A DNA stretch of 64,000 nucleotides, taken from positions 1 to 64,000 of the forward strand of contig NZ_UWOT01000008.1 in the NCBI RefSeq assembly GCF_900604535.1, written 5' to 3'. This DNA comes from Romboutsia_E sp900604535 (GTDB lineage Bacteria; Bacillota; Clostridia; Peptostreptococcales; Peptostreptococcaceae). How positions within the stretch are numbered: position 1 is the first letter of the stretch; each line of letters begins with the position of its first letter. The notes under the pieces are model-generated. The model was not told the origin of the DNA. It made no database searches and saw nothing but the letters and a program-made list of their open reading frames with translations. This document shows positions 8,730-18,431 of the stretch, piece after piece. A program made the translations under genes and the position numbers.

Positions 8730-9638
8730 CTACCCCCTAAAATTTTGTACGTCTAATAATGTTGGTAATGAACTTTGTGCACCTTCTTTTTGAACACTCA
8801 ATGCTCCTACCTTTGATGCAAAGTCCATTGCTTCTTCTAGATTTTTTCCATTAGCAAATGCAACTGCTAATGCCCCAGTATAACTATCTCCTGCAGCAGT
8901 AGTATCTATAGCATTTACTTTATATGCTTTCTTAAACATAGATGACTCTTTATTTATATATAAACTTCCTTTAGAACCCAAAGTTACTATAAGTTCTTTT
9001 ACACCTTTATCTATCATTATCTGTGAAGCTTTTTTGATATCATCTTCAGTTTTTATTTCTACACCACTTAATATTTCTAATTCAGTTTCATTTGGAGTTA
9101 ATAAATCTACATTTGCTATTATTTCATCATCTAATTTAACAGCTGGTGCAGGATTTAATATTGTATATTTTCCAAGTTCCTTAGATTTTTTTAACGCATA
9201 ATTTATAGTATCTATTGGAGTTTCAAGTTGTAATACAACTATATCACTATCCTTTATTCCATTTATGCTTTTATCAATATAATCTGTATCTACTTTAAAA
9301 TTCGCTCCAGGTGCTACTACTATAGAATTTTCAGCATTTTTATCTACAGTTATCATAGCTACTCCAGTTGCTATATCTTCTTTATTTATATACTCAGTGT
9401 TTACATTGTCATTTTTTAAGGCATTTAGTAAAGTATCTCCAAATCCATCTCTTCCAACTTTACCTATCATATTTACTTTTCCACCAAGTCTAGCCATAGC
9501 AACAGCTTGATTAGCGCCTTTTCCACCTGGAACTTCTTTGAAATCTCCACCAATCACTGTTTGACCACCCTTAGGTCTATCATTTACCTTTACTACTAAG
9601 TCCATATTTAGACTTCCTATGACACATATATTTTTCAC
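8730..9638 (-). CDS. rbsK: ribokinase RbsK
   Basis: This 302-residue PfkB-family kinase has the N-terminal signature GGKGANQA (38-45) and the C-terminal catalytic motif DTTAAGDSYTGA, with the general-base Asp. It phosphorylates ribose to ribose 5-phosphate. It is the first gene of the rbs operon, with GGAGGAG shortly before its start. No LacI-type RbsR gene is adjacent, which is unusual for this operon. The 244-base upstream gap has no clear repressor palindrome. Confidence 0.95.
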   Translation of the reverse strand: MKNICVIGSLNMDLVVKVNDRPKGGQTVIGGDFKEVPGGKGANQAVAMARLGGKVNMIGKVGRDGFGDTLLNALKNDNVNTEYINKEDIATGVAMITVDKNAENSIVVAPGANFKVDTDYIDKSINGIKDSDIVVLQLETPIDTINYALKKSKELGKYTILNPAPAVKLDDEIIANVDLLTPNETELEILSGVEIKTEDDIKKASQIMIDKGVKELIVTLGSKGSLYINKESSMFKKAYKVNAIDTTAAGDSYTGALAVAFANGKNLEEAMDFASKVGALSVQKEGAQSSLPTLLDVQNFRG

Positions 9639-9821
9639 TGTACTCCTCCTAAAATCTTATTATCTTATTTTCTTACATTAATTAGAGTAACATATTAATT
9701 TTATTAGTGCAACATATTTCTTCATTTTTATTATTTTATAGACAATTTTCCCATTTCGTTAAATTTTTATTTAAAACTAAAATTAAATAGTATACACTTT
9801 TTATATGTACATACTCATATA

Positions 9822-9875
9822 AAAAGCTAAAAAGTTAATTTAAATATTCTTAATCGAACTAACCTTTTAGCTTTA
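9822..9875 (-). terminator. probable intrinsic terminator
   Basis: AAAGCTAAAA and TTTTAGCTTT, with extra GTTA/TAAC pairing, form a hairpin directly downstream of the reverse-strand gene ending at 9883, followed by T residues on that strand. Confidence 0.65.
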
Positions 9876-9882
9876 ATAATAT

Positions 9883-10158
9883 TTAAATGTGTTTTATCAT
9901 AAACTTTATTATTTCACATACTTCAAACTCTATTAAACAAAATAACTTATATATAACATGGCTTTTGGGTATATTCTCATCTCTTTCATCAATCCAGGTT
10001 CTTATTACTATATCTTCACTTTCATCATACTCTAAATTTAATATAGGTGTATCAAAATCTTTTATCTCTATACTAAACAAATATGTTTTACTTTTTTCAT
10101 TATTGCATTCTTTAAAATAATGAATCTTTAATTTTTCATTTTCAAATAAAGCTTTCAT
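9883..10158 (-). CDS. hypothetical protein, 91 residues
   Basis: A TTG 15 bases upstream is in frame, but TTGGAGG sits between it and the ATG at 10158, so the protein begins MKALFENEK. It is soluble, mixed alpha/beta, with several acidic patches (ESED, DERDEN) and a hydrophobic C-terminal helix. I do not recognise the family. It is monocistronic and flanked by terminators on both sides. Strand direction and start are well supported; function is not. Confidence 0.6.
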   Translation of the reverse strand: MKALFENEKLKIHYFKECNNEKSKTYLFSIEIKDFDTPILNLEYDESEDIVIRTWIDERDENIPKSHVIYKLFCLIEFEVCEIIKFMIKHI

Positions 10159-10240
10159 ATTTAATACCTCCAATTGTCAATTTAATTATATTTTATCCAA
10201 AAGCATACTATTTCATGGACAAAATATAATTTGATTAAAT

Positions 10241-10280
10241 AAAAATGCTGATATAGAAAATAATCTATATCAGCATTTTT
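10241..10280. terminator. intrinsic terminator after the HAD hydrolase gene
   Basis: AAAAATGCTGATATAGA and TCTATATCAGCATTTTT form a 17-bp perfect stem with a short loop. It overlaps the HAD gene stop codon. Confidence 0.92.
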
Positions 10281-10914
10281 ATAAATATAATAGTTCTGAA
10301 AAACTATCGATTACATGATTATACTCTTTTGTACTACCAAATCCATATCTAGCAAATATAAATCTAACTCCTGCTTTTCTTGCTGCTTCACCATCCATAT
10401 GAGTATCTCCAACATAAATAGGATTTTTCAAATTATTTCTATTTACTATAAGCTTTATATTTTCTGACTTAGGTAAATTAGTTCTTCCTGGGCATTCAAA
10501 ATCCTTAAAGTACTTGCAAAAATTGTTATACTCTAAAAAAGTTTCTATGTATCCATCCTGACAATTGCTAACTATAAATAGTTTATATTTTTTATATAAC
10601 CTATCTAAGGTTTCTTCTATCTTATCATACAACTTAGCTCCATATTTTTTTAAGTATACATTTTCATATTTACCACATTCTTTTATAAGTTTTTCACGTT
10701 CTTCTTTATCTACATCAGGTAACATTTTTTCAGCAATATCTTCTAATCTAAGTCCCATATATCCTTTTAATTCATCTTCTGTTATTTCTTTTATTATATT
10801 TCTATTTTTAATTAGTACCTCGCTCCATGAGTTTGCAATTTCTTTAGTTGCATCCCACAATGTGCCATCTAAATCAAATATAATGCTATCAATATCTCTT
10901 TGTGTACCCAACAT
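10279..10914 (-). CDS. HAD family hydrolase (phosphoglycolate phosphatase-like)
   Basis: This 211-residue protein has HAD motif I FDLDGTLWD, an all-helical cap insert, motif II IVSNC, a Lys near residue 150, and motif III VGDTHMDGEAARKAG. This places it among subfamily IA phosphatases (Gph/PGP-like). The substrate is unknown. The YaiI-family gene lies 37 bases upstream on the same strand, so the two are probably co-transcribed and end at the strong terminator overlapping this stop codon. Confidence 0.88.
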   Translation of the reverse strand: MLGTQRDIDSIIFDLDGTLWDATKEIANSWSEVLIKNRNIIKEITEDELKGYMGLRLEDIAEKMLPDVDKEEREKLIKECGKYENVYLKKYGAKLYDKIEETLDRLYKKYKLFIVSNCQDGYIETFLEYNNFCKYFKDFECPGRTNLPKSENIKLIVNRNNLKNPIYVGDTHMDGEAARKAGVRFIFARYGFGSTKEYNHVIDSFSELLYL

Positions 10915-10951
10915 TCCCTTTTTCTCCTTTTAAATAAATTCTTTATTATTA

Positions 10952-11407
10952 TTACTTATACTTAATTTTATATCCTTTACTTTTTAATAAATTAATTAAT
11001 TCTATCTCAAATTTTTCATTATCTGCTTTCGTTCTTTTTTTAGGACCTTTTGTTCTTCCCCCACTTTTTCTTACTTTTTTCGATATATGCCTAGTAAAAA
11101 GTAGTTGGTCTATATTATTATTGCTATATATTAGTCCATTTTGATTTATAGCACTTGCCCCCTTAGATAGTACCATTGCTGCAAGACCATAATCTTGTGT
11201 GACTACGATGTCCCCCTTATCCACTTTATTTATAATTATAAAATCAGCTGCATCATTTCCTTTTGATACTACTATTGCCTCTACGTCATATCTTGATAAA
11301 TTATGAGATGTGTCACATATTATAAGAATATCCTTTCCAAAGCTTTTTGTTACTCTTATACATATATCAATTACAGGACACCCATCTCCATCTACTATAA
11401 GTTTCAT
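10952..11407 (-). CDS. YaiI/YqxD family protein (UPF0178)
   Basis: This 151-residue protein begins MKLIVDGDGCPV and has the conserved VTQDYGLAAM and the basic C-terminal segment with RTKGPKKRT, all characteristic of UPF0178. The fold is PIN-like/NYN-related, with acidic residues D7, D9 and a later DYG, suggesting a nuclease-type metal site. Function is not established. AAGGTG precedes the start. Confidence 0.9.
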   Translation of the reverse strand: MKLIVDGDGCPVIDICIRVTKSFGKDILIICDTSHNLSRYDVEAIVVSKGNDAADFIIINKVDKGDIVVTQDYGLAAMVLSKGASAINQNGLIYSNNNIDQLLFTRHISKKVRKSGGRTKGPKKRTKADNEKFEIELINLLKSKGYKIKYK

Positions 11408-11462
11408 ATTATCACCTTATTCTTTTTATTTATTATATATCTAATAATTACATTATATAAAA

Positions 11463-11545
11463 AAAGAGTACATATAAAAATAAATAACTTATTAAATAAA
11501 ATACAGCATTAATTTAATAAATTTTTATAATAATATATACTCTTT
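11463..11545. terminator. long A/T-rich hairpin, possible terminator
   Basis: AAAGAGTA-C-ATATA pairs with TATATA-T-ACTCTTT as an outer stem. An inner TTATTAAAT/ATTTAATAA stem lies within. It follows the reverse-strand gene ending at 11556. Its A/T content makes it a weaker terminator candidate than the others. Confidence 0.5.
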
Positions 11546-11555
11546 AATCTCTATA

Positions 11556-12257
11556 TTAATTTATATCTTGACTTACAACCTCATTATTTACCTCTCTATC
11601 TTTTCGATTGATAAATATTGGTTGAAAATAGTAATTTTTATCTACATAACTATTCACATTAGAAACCACTTTCCCAGTTATTAAAGCACATACAATAGTA
11701 CCAATACCTATACCTTCAAATCTTTGTAAAAATACTATTGATAATACTATAGTTACTGCAAGACATGATAAGTCAAATGCTGTTTTGGCCTTTTTATAAG
11801 GTATATTTAAATTTTCAGGTAAGTCTCTCGTGAATGTATCTATAGGTAAAACAGGCGTTTTACACTTTAATAATAAAGACATGCCTACTGAAAGCATAGA
11901 AAAGCTCACTATAAAATAAATTATATTATAAAGTAATCCGTTTGGTAGTCTCTGCATAATGAATATATTACAAAAATCTATCATATTTCCAAATATTATT
12001 GCAAGAAAAAATGAAACAATATAACCTATTTTAAATTTTTTTGTTATTAAAACTAATATAAGTATTAATGTACACTGAAATATATAATTCCAACTCCCAT
12101 ATGTAATCTTATCAAATACAAGGCTTAATGTATATGGAACTGATGATATGGATGATATTCCAAATCCACTTTTAACCATAAGTGTATTAGCAAAACTATT
12201 AAAAACTAATCCTATAATCAGCGCTAACTCCCCAATAACTAATTTTTTCTCTTTCAT
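11556..12257 (-). CDS. YczE/YitT-type integral membrane protein
   Basis: This 233-residue protein has about five membrane helices, with the family pattern GFGISSISSVPYTL in the first loop and PVLPIDTFTRDLP in the middle. The C-terminal tail is charged and cytoplasmic. This family (DUF6198/YczE) is widespread in Firmicutes with no assigned function. GGAAG precedes the start. A second member of the broad family begins at 63858 in this window. Confidence 0.75.
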   Translation of the reverse strand: MKEKKLVIGELALIIGLVFNSFANTLMVKSGFGISSISSVPYTLSLVFDKITYGSWNYIFQCTLILILVLITKKFKIGYIVSFFLAIIFGNMIDFCNIFIMQRLPNGLLYNIIYFIVSFSMLSVGMSLLLKCKTPVLPIDTFTRDLPENLNIPYKKAKTAFDLSCLAVTIVLSIVFLQRFEGIGIGTIVCALITGKVVSNVNSYVDKNYYFQPIFINRKDREVNNEVVSQDIN

Positions 12258-12307
12258 AATCTTCCCTACTTTATGCGTTTTTATTTTATCTAACTAAATT
12301 TATTTTT

Positions 12308-12357
12308 TATAGAGAAACGGTAAACTCTACTTCTTTTGAGTTTACCGTTTCTCTATA
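12308..12357 (-). terminator. strong terminator of the TRAP transporter operon
   Basis: A 20-bp perfect stem (left arm 12308-12327, right arm 12338-12357) carries ACGGTAAACTC/GAGTTTACCGT in its inner part. It lies 14 bases after the large-permease stop on the reverse strand. Confidence 0.93.
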
Positions 12358-12371
12358 AATCTTAATAAATA

Positions 12372-13685
12372 TTATTCTATCATTCCCATTAATTTTGGAA
12401 GGAATAAACTTATTTGAGGTATAAATGTAACTAACATTAATACAACAAATATAGAAACATAGAATGGTAATATATTCTTTATTACGCCTTCTATCTTAGT
12501 TTTTGCTACTCTACACCCAACAAATAAAGTATTCCCTACAGGTGGTGTTATTGTACCTATACATAAGTTAAATACTAACATTATACCGAACTGTATTGTA
12601 TCCATACCTAAATTTTGAGCTATAGGTAAGAATATTGGAGTAAATATTAATATAGCTGGAGTTAAATCCATGAAAGTACCAACTATTAATAGTAATATAT
12701 TCATTATTAATAATATTACTATTGGGTTGTTTGATACACCTAATATTAAATTAGTTATGTAAGTAGGAACATTCGTAAATGCTAACACCCATGACATTAT
12801 AGAAGATACACCTATTAAAAATACTATCATAGCTGTCATATTTATAGATTCTAATAATATTCTTGGTAAATCTTTTATTTTTATAGATTTATAAAATAAC
12901 ATCGCTAACATTAAAGAATAAACAACTGCTATAGCAGCTCCTTCTGTAGCTGTGAATATTCCGCCTATTATACCACCTATTATTATTACTATTAATGATA
13001 AACTTGGTAATGCATCTAAAAATATTTTTAAACCTTGTGCAAAAGTTATTTTTTCACCATTTGTCTTATATCCCTTTTTCTTAGCTATAAAGAATGCAAC
13101 AACCATTACACCTAATCCCCATAATATACCCGGTATATATCCTGCCATAAATAATGCGGCAACTGATGTACCACCGCTAACTAGTGAGTATATTATTAAA
13201 GAGTTACTTGGAGGAATTAATAAACCTGTTGGTGCAGAAGCTATATTAACTGCAGCACTGAAATCTGTATCATATCCTGCTTCATCTTGAAGAGGAGCCA
13301 TAGTTCCACCTATAGCCGCTGCTGCTGCTGTTCCCGAACCGCTTATCGCTCCAAATAACATATTTCCAACTACATTTGTATGAGCTAATGATCCTGGTAA
13401 TTTTCCTGATAGCAGTGTTGCAAAATTAACTAATCTTATTGCTATACCACCATTATTCATTATTATCCCTGCTAATACGAAAAATGGTATTGCTAATAAT
13501 GAAAATGAGTTAATTCCTGTAAATATACGTTGAGATGCTGTAAATACAGCATTTTCCCAAGGTAACGCTGTTAGTATAGATACAACTGAAGATATACCTA
13601 TTGTAACTGATATTGGTATTCCTATTAATAATAAAACTGGAAATATTGCTATTAAAGCTAATCCTGTTTGTAATGCTAGTTCCAT
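12372..13685 (-). CDS. TRAP transporter large permease (DctM type)
   Basis: This 437-residue protein has about twelve membrane helices. It shows TRAP large-subunit signatures such as AIPFFVLAGIIMNNGG, GAISGSGTAAAAAIGG and PPSNSLIIYS. It forms the Na+-coupled channel with the small subunit encoded just upstream. A shared palindrome with the hexuronate genes suggests galacturonate/glucuronate as substrate, but that is inference. It is the last gene of the three-gene operon. Confidence 0.93.
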   Translation of the reverse strand: MELALQTGLALIAIFPVLLLIGIPISVTIGISSVVSILTALPWENAVFTASQRIFTGINSFSLLAIPFFVLAGIIMNNGGIAIRLVNFATLLSGKLPGSLAHTNVVGNMLFGAISGSGTAAAAAIGGTMAPLQDEAGYDTDFSAAVNIASAPTGLLIPPSNSLIIYSLVSGGTSVAALFMAGYIPGILWGLGVMVVAFFIAKKKGYKTNGEKITFAQGLKIFLDALPSLSLIVIIIGGIIGGIFTATEGAAIAVVYSLMLAMLFYKSIKIKDLPRILLESINMTAMIVFLIGVSSIMSWVLAFTNVPTYITNLILGVSNNPIVILLIMNILLLIVGTFMDLTPAILIFTPIFLPIAQNLGMDTIQFGIMLVFNLCIGTITPPVGNTLFVGCRVAKTKIEGVIKNILPFYVSIFVVLMLVTFIPQISLFLPKLMGMIE

Positions 13686-13707
13686 TGGCTTTCCTCCCCT
13701 AATTTAA

Positions 13708-14217
13708 TTATGCCGTTTTAGTATTCTTATTCTTTACTTCTTTTCCACTTGATAGTTCTTTGATAATATCTGATATATTTAAAATATTATATATTATTGT
13801 TACTATTCCTGATAAAGGTAATGCAAGGTATATATATCCCATTGGGATTTGTAATGATGAAGACGTTTGCCCCATTGATAACTGAGACATTCTAAGACCT
13901 CCAAATACTAATACTAACGCAGCAAATAATATAACAACTATTTCTGAAAATAACTTAACCTTAGTTTGATTTCTTTCAGAAAGCTTATCCACTAAAAATG
14001 ACATACGCATATGTTCTTGTTTTCCAAATACATATGCAGCTCCTAATAAGCCCATCCATACAAAGCAAATTAATACTAACTCTTCAGTTACAGTACTTGG
14101 CTTATTGAATATGTATCTTGATGCAACTTGCCATGTAGCAAATATAGTCATTAACGATAGTAATATACAGCATACAACTTCTAAAATTTTATCTAAACCT
14201 TTTCTAAGAGCTTCCAT
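13708..14217 (-). CDS. TRAP transporter small permease (DctQ type)
   Basis: This 169-residue protein has four membrane helices and the DctQ pattern FVWMGLLGAAYVFGKQEHMRM. It is the membrane adaptor subunit of a TRAP transporter. It lies between the solute-binding protein gene (38 bases) and the large permease gene (22 bases) on the same strand. Confidence 0.92.
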   Translation of the reverse strand: MEALRKGLDKILEVVCCILLSLMTIFATWQVASRYIFNKPSTVTEELVLICFVWMGLLGAAYVFGKQEHMRMSFLVDKLSERNQTKVKLFSEIVVILFAALVLVFGGLRMSQLSMGQTSSSLQIPMGYIYLALPLSGIVTIIYNILNISDIIKELSSGKEVKNKNTKTA

Positions 14218-14255
14218 TTATATTCTCCTTTAATAATATATTTCACTAATATTTA

Positions 14256-15308
14256 TTATTCCTGCTCAGATTCCACACTCGCATTCTTAGCTAGTATTTC
14301 ATCTCCTTTTTCACGTATCTTATCATATACAGCTTTCATATTCTCATCTTTAGTATATTCAGCATGTAAATTTTTCATTTTATCTTGGAATGGTTTTATA
14401 TCTGGGTAATAGAACTGAACCCCCATAGCTTCTGCTTTTTCTTTTGCTTCTGCTGCAGCATCTTCCCATAAGTCTACTTCAAATTTATTTGCATAACTTG
14501 CTGCTTCCATCACAATTTTAGCTTGTTCTTCAGTTAATTTATTATCTAGTAAATCTGTACTAGCGATTAATATATCTGGTAACATTGCATGCATGTTGTA
14601 AGAGTAATGTTTAGCAACCTCTCCGTGCTTATTATTAATTAATGCTAATTCATTATTTTCTGCACCATCTATAACATTTTGTTGTAATCCTGTATAAACT
14701 TCTCCAAATGACATTGGTGTTGGTGATGCTCCTAATGCTTGAAGCATTTTTACATTTGTAGGACTTGTTTGAACTCTTATCTTTAGACCTTTTAGGTCAT
14801 CTGGTTCCATTATAGCTTTCTTAGTTGTATATATATTTCTTACACCCGCATCAAACCAAGTTAATCCTACAAATCCACTTTGTCTTGTTGATTCATATAC
14901 AGAGTTCATTATATCTTCATCATTCATTACCGCATGATAATGCTCTGTACTATCCATTATGTAAGGTAAGTTAAAAACTGTGTAGCATTCATTAAATGCT
15001 TCTAATGTTCCCAGTCCTGCTATTACTAAATCTACAGCTCCAGTTTGAGATAGCTCTACAGCTTGAGATGTAGCACCTAGTAATTCATTTGGGAATATTT
15101 GTACATCGATTTCCCCATTAGTCTTCTCTTCTACGTATTTCTCAAATTCTAACATCGCCTTATGTTGAGGGTGTTCTTCATTTTGACCATGCGCAACTCT
15201 TACTACTTTAACTTTTTTTTCTGCCCCATCTACTTTATTGCATCCTACAGCCACAATTCCAATAGCTGCAGCTAGCAATAATGCAGTAATACGTTTTCCT
15301 ATTTTCAT
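14256..15308 (-). CDS. TRAP transporter solute-binding lipoprotein (DctP family)
   Basis: This 350-residue lipoprotein has lipobox VAVGC with Cys at position 23. The DctP/SBP_bac_7 domain has the conserved Arg in LKGLKIRVQTSP and the downstream GEVYTGLQQNVIDGAENN. In this family the Arg binds the carboxylate of the ligand, which fits a sugar acid. AAAGGTGG precedes the start. A palindromic operator lies about 40 bases upstream, matching those at the uxa genes. Confidence 0.92.
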   Translation of the reverse strand: MKIGKRITALLLAAAIGIVAVGCNKVDGAEKKVKVVRVAHGQNEEHPQHKAMLEFEKYVEEKTNGEIDVQIFPNELLGATSQAVELSQTGAVDLVIAGLGTLEAFNECYTVFNLPYIMDSTEHYHAVMNDEDIMNSVYESTRQSGFVGLTWFDAGVRNIYTTKKAIMEPDDLKGLKIRVQTSPTNVKMLQALGASPTPMSFGEVYTGLQQNVIDGAENNELALINNKHGEVAKHYSYNMHAMLPDILIASTDLLDNKLTEEQAKIVMEAASYANKFEVDLWEDAAAEAKEKAEAMGVQFYYPDIKPFQDKMKNLHAEYTKDENMKAVYDKIREKGDEILAKNASVESEQE

Positions 15309-15348
15309 CTAATATCCACCTTTCTCTATATATATTTCAACTTGAATG

Positions 15349-15360
15349 CTAGTATACTAG
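15349..15360. promoter_or_regulatory. GTATAC-core operator upstream of the TRAP operon
   Basis: CTAGTATACTAG is a perfect 12-bp palindrome, identical to the one at the promoter of the GntR/FCD regulator (22659-22670) and sharing its core with three sites before eda. The reverse-strand TATACT inside it could act as a -10 hexamer. Confidence 0.7.
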
Positions 15361-15400
15361 AATTCATCATGTTAATAATATAACATATTAACTTAAAATT

Positions 15401-15449
15401 TTCAATTTTTTATTAAAAAAAAATAATATTTTTTTAATAAAAAATTGAA
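15401..15449. repeat. 21-bp perfect inverted repeat between uxaC and dctP genes
   Basis: The arms (15401-15421 and 15429-15449) are perfectly complementary A/T-rich sequences with a 7-base loop. Together with the adjacent hairpin it probably forms part of the 3' end of the uxa transcript. Confidence 0.6.
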
Positions 15450-15458
15450 TTTTCATTA

Positions 15459-15494
15459 ATTCCCCTAATTTTATTGAAATAAAATTAGAGGAAT
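15459..15494 (-). terminator. probable terminator of the uxa operon
   Basis: CTAATTTTAT/ATAAAATTAG forms the inner stem, and ATTCC/GGAAT extends it past one mismatch. It starts 10 bases after the uxaC stop on the reverse strand. Confidence 0.65.
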
Positions 15495-15503
15495 ATTTAA
15501 TTA

Positions 15504-16928
15504 TTAATTACCTTTACAATACTTAGCAGCATTATTGTAACAAATATTTTCTATAATTTCCCCTAGAACTTCCATATCAGCTGGATACTCTCCATTTTCA
15601 ACAAGTCCGCCTATATAATTGCATAAGATCCTTCTGAAGTACTCATGTCTTGTATATGATAAGAAACTACGAGAATCTGTAAGCATACCTACAAATTGAC
15701 TTAATAAGCCTAATTGGGATAAAGCCATCATCTGTCTTTCCATTCCATCTTTTTGGTCATTAAACCACCATCCAGAACCGAATTGTATTTTACCTGCTAT
15801 TCCTCCACCTTGGAAATTACCTAGCATAGTTCCTAGTACTTCATTATCTTTTGGATTTAGACAGTATAATATCGTTCTTGGAAGTTTATCTTCTCCATCT
15901 AATGTATCTAATAGTCTAGATAAAGGCTGAGCTACTTCACCATCATCTATACTATCGAATCCAACATCTGGACCTAATTTTTTATACATTCTAGTATTAT
16001 TATTTCTTAACGCTCCTATATGTAACTGCATAACCATATTGTGTTTAGCATATATTCTACCTAAATTAACCATAGTTAAAGTAGCATATTTTTCTATTTC
16101 ATCCTGAGTTAATTCTTCTCCATTTATAGCTTTTACAAATATTTCATTTACTTCTTCTTCATTAGTATTCTTAAAGTAAACCCTATCCATAGCATGGTCA
16201 GTTATTGTACAACCATTTTCTACGAAGAACTCTATTCTCTTTTCTAAAACTTTCATAAGCTCTTTATAGCTAGTTATTTCAATATCTTCAGTAGCACCTA
16301 ATACTTTTATATATTCAGCAAATCCTTCATTACCTATTTTAACTGCTTTATCAGGTCTTAATGTCGGTCTTACTTCACAGTCAAAACTTTCATCTTTTGC
16401 TATTTGTATATGGTATTTCAGGTCATCTGCTGGATCATCGGTAGTTGCTATATACTTAACATTTGATTTTTTTATTATACTTCTTGCACTAAAGTTATCA
16501 CTTTGTATAACTTCATTACATCTATTCCATATCTCTTCTGCATTCTTTTCACTTAATGTTTCCTCTACACCAAAATATGTTTTTAATTCTAAGTGAGACC
16601 AGTGATATATAGGATTTCCTATTAAATAAGGCATAGCTGTTGCAAATGCTTTAAACTTTTCAAAATCACTTTTACTTCCAGTTATATATTCTTCATCTAT
16701 ACCAAAGCTTCTCATAGCTCTCCATTTATAGTGGTCACCATATAACCATATTTCTGTTATATTATTATACTTTTTGTCTTCAGCTATTTCACTTGGTATT
16801 AAGTGACAATGAAAATCGAATATTGGCATATTCTTTGCATGTTCATGATATAAGTATTTAGCTGTTTCATTTTGTAATAAAAAGTCTTCATCCATAAATT
16901 TTCTAACTTTTGTAAGTTCTTTTAACAT
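15504..16928 (-). CDS. uxaC: glucuronate (uronate) isomerase UxaC
   Basis: This 474-residue protein has FDFHCHL (metal-binding His40 and His42), TDDPADDL, HIGALRNNN and the C-terminal SYTRHEYFRRI, typical of UxaC. It isomerises D-glucuronate to fructuronate and D-galacturonate to tagaturonate. Length matches the family (about 470). AGGGGGAG precedes the start. It is the last gene of the eda-kdgK-uxaB-uxaA-uxaC operon. Confidence 0.95.
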   Translation of the reverse strand: MLKELTKVRKFMDEDFLLQNETAKYLYHEHAKNMPIFDFHCHLIPSEIAEDKKYNNITEIWLYGDHYKWRAMRSFGIDEEYITGSKSDFEKFKAFATAMPYLIGNPIYHWSHLELKTYFGVEETLSEKNAEEIWNRCNEVIQSDNFSARSIIKKSNVKYIATTDDPADDLKYHIQIAKDESFDCEVRPTLRPDKAVKIGNEGFAEYIKVLGATEDIEITSYKELMKVLEKRIEFFVENGCTITDHAMDRVYFKNTNEEEVNEIFVKAINGEELTQDEIEKYATLTMVNLGRIYAKHNMVMQLHIGALRNNNTRMYKKLGPDVGFDSIDDGEVAQPLSRLLDTLDGEDKLPRTILYCLNPKDNEVLGTMLGNFQGGGIAGKIQFGSGWWFNDQKDGMERQMMALSQLGLLSQFVGMLTDSRSFLSYTRHEYFRRILCNYIGGLVENGEYPADMEVLGEIIENICYNNAAKYCKGN

Positions 16929-16943
16929 ATTTAACTCCCCCTA

Positions 16944-18431
16944 TTATAAAGTTACACCATCTTTTAATATTGATATTTCTCTATATCCATATTGCTCATT
17001 TTTAGCTATGTACTCTCCTGATGCTGTATCAAGTATTAACTTAAAGAATGAGTCATCTACAGATTGAGTATCTTTTGTTTCTATTAATTCACCAGCATTA
17101 AAATCTATCCAGTGCTTCTTCTTATTATATAAGTCTGTATTAGTAGATATTTTTAGTGTTGGCACTGAACCTCCAAATGGAGTTCCTCTACCTGTTGTAA
17201 ACAATACCATATGAGCTCCTGCAGCAGCTAGAACTGTAACTGCAACTTGATCATTCCCTGGACCATACAGTAAATTAAGACCTGTTTTTTGTGCTCTTTC
17301 ACCATATCCAAGTACATCTGTTACTATAGCTTTTCCACCTTTTTGAACACAACCTAATGACTTTTCTTCTAATGTTGTTATTCCACCCTTTTTATTACCT
17401 GGGGATGGATTTTCATATATAACTTGATCATATCTCATAAAGTATCTTTTGAAGTCATTTATTAAATCAACACTTTTATCAAATACATTTTTATCAACAG
17501 CTCTGTCAAATAATATAGTTTCAGCTCCAAACATCTCAGGTACTTCAGTTTGTATAGAAGTTCCTCCTAATGAAACTATTTCATCTGATAGTCTTCCTAA
17601 CAATGGATTAGCAGTTATTCCTGAAAATGCATCTGAACCTCCACACTTAAGACCTATCTTTAATTTAGATATGTGAACATCTTCTCTTTTAAATTTAGAA
17701 GCATAGTCAACTAACTCTGATATCAGCTTTTTTCCTTCCTCAATTTCATCTTCAACATCCTGTATATTTAAGAATTTTATTCTATTGTGATTTATAGGCT
17801 CTAAGATTTCTTTAAAACTTGCTAGTGTATTATTTTCACACCCAAGACCTACTACTAAAACTCCCGCTGCATTTGGATGATTAACTAATCCTGCAAGTAT
17901 ATTTCTTGTATTTTCTAAATCGCTTCCTAATTGAGAGCATCCATGTGGGTGTTCAAAATAGTGCACTCCATCAACTTTATCATTTATAAGTTTATTTCCT
18001 TCTTTAACTAACAATGCACATGTTTTATTTATACAACCTACTGTATTTATAACCCATATTTCATTTCTAATTCCAACATCTCCATTTTCACGAACATATC
18101 CTTTAAAGTAGATGTCTTCATTTTTTTTGTCATATTTTAAATCATTTTTGTTAAATTCATAATCTAGTATTCCATCTAATCCTGTACCCATATTGTGAGA
18201 GTGTATCCACTCTCCAATTTTTATATCTTCTTTAGCCTTACCTATACTGTATCCGTATTTTAATACATCATTCCCCTTATGTATTTCTTTTACTGCAACC
18301 TTATGTCCCTTTGGTGTATCTTGTAATAATTTTATCTCTTTATCTTCTATGCTGATGATGTCCCCTTGGACACCATCAGCTAATAATACAACTACATCAT
18401 CTTCCTTATTTATCTTAATGAACTGGCTCAT
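16944..18431 (-). CDS. uxaA: altronate dehydratase UxaA
   Basis: This 495-residue protein has an N-terminal SAF domain (about residues 10-90) and a long C-terminal GD-family catalytic domain. That domain has GCINKTCALL, HPHGCSQLG, KCGGSDAFSG and FTTGRGTPFGG. It dehydrates altronate to 2-keto-3-deoxygluconate. The start overlaps the uxaB end by 17 bases and has GAAGG before it. The domain order is that of full-length UxaA. Confidence 0.95.
   Translation of the reverse strand: MSQFIKINKEDDVVVLLADGVQGDIISIEDKEIKLLQDTPKGHKVAVKEIHKGNDVLKYGYSIGKAKEDIKIGEWIHSHNMGTGLDGILDYEFNKNDLKYDKKNEDIYFKGYVRENGDVGIRNEIWVINTVGCINKTCALLVKEGNKLINDKVDGVHYFEHPHGCSQLGSDLENTRNILAGLVNHPNAAGVLVVGLGCENNTLASFKEILEPINHNRIKFLNIQDVEDEIEEGKKLISELVDYASKFKREDVHISKLKIGLKCGGSDAFSGITANPLLGRLSDEIVSLGGTSIQTEVPEMFGAETILFDRAVDKNVFDKSVDLINDFKRYFMRYDQVIYENPSPGNKKGGITTLEEKSLGCVQKGGKAIVTDVLGYGERAQKTGLNLLYGPGNDQVAVTVLAAAGAHMVLFTTGRGTPFGGSVPTLKISTNTDLYNKKKHWIDFNAGELIETKDTQSVDDSFFKLILDTASGEYIAKNEQYGYREISILKDGVTL

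Noticed and set aside
9791..9800. AGTATACACT near rbsK as a sixth hexuronate operator
   Set aside because: Only the GTATAC core matches, the flanks are not palindromic, and the rbs operon has no link to hexuronates. Similar lone cores at 2968 and 38081 were dismissed for the same reason.
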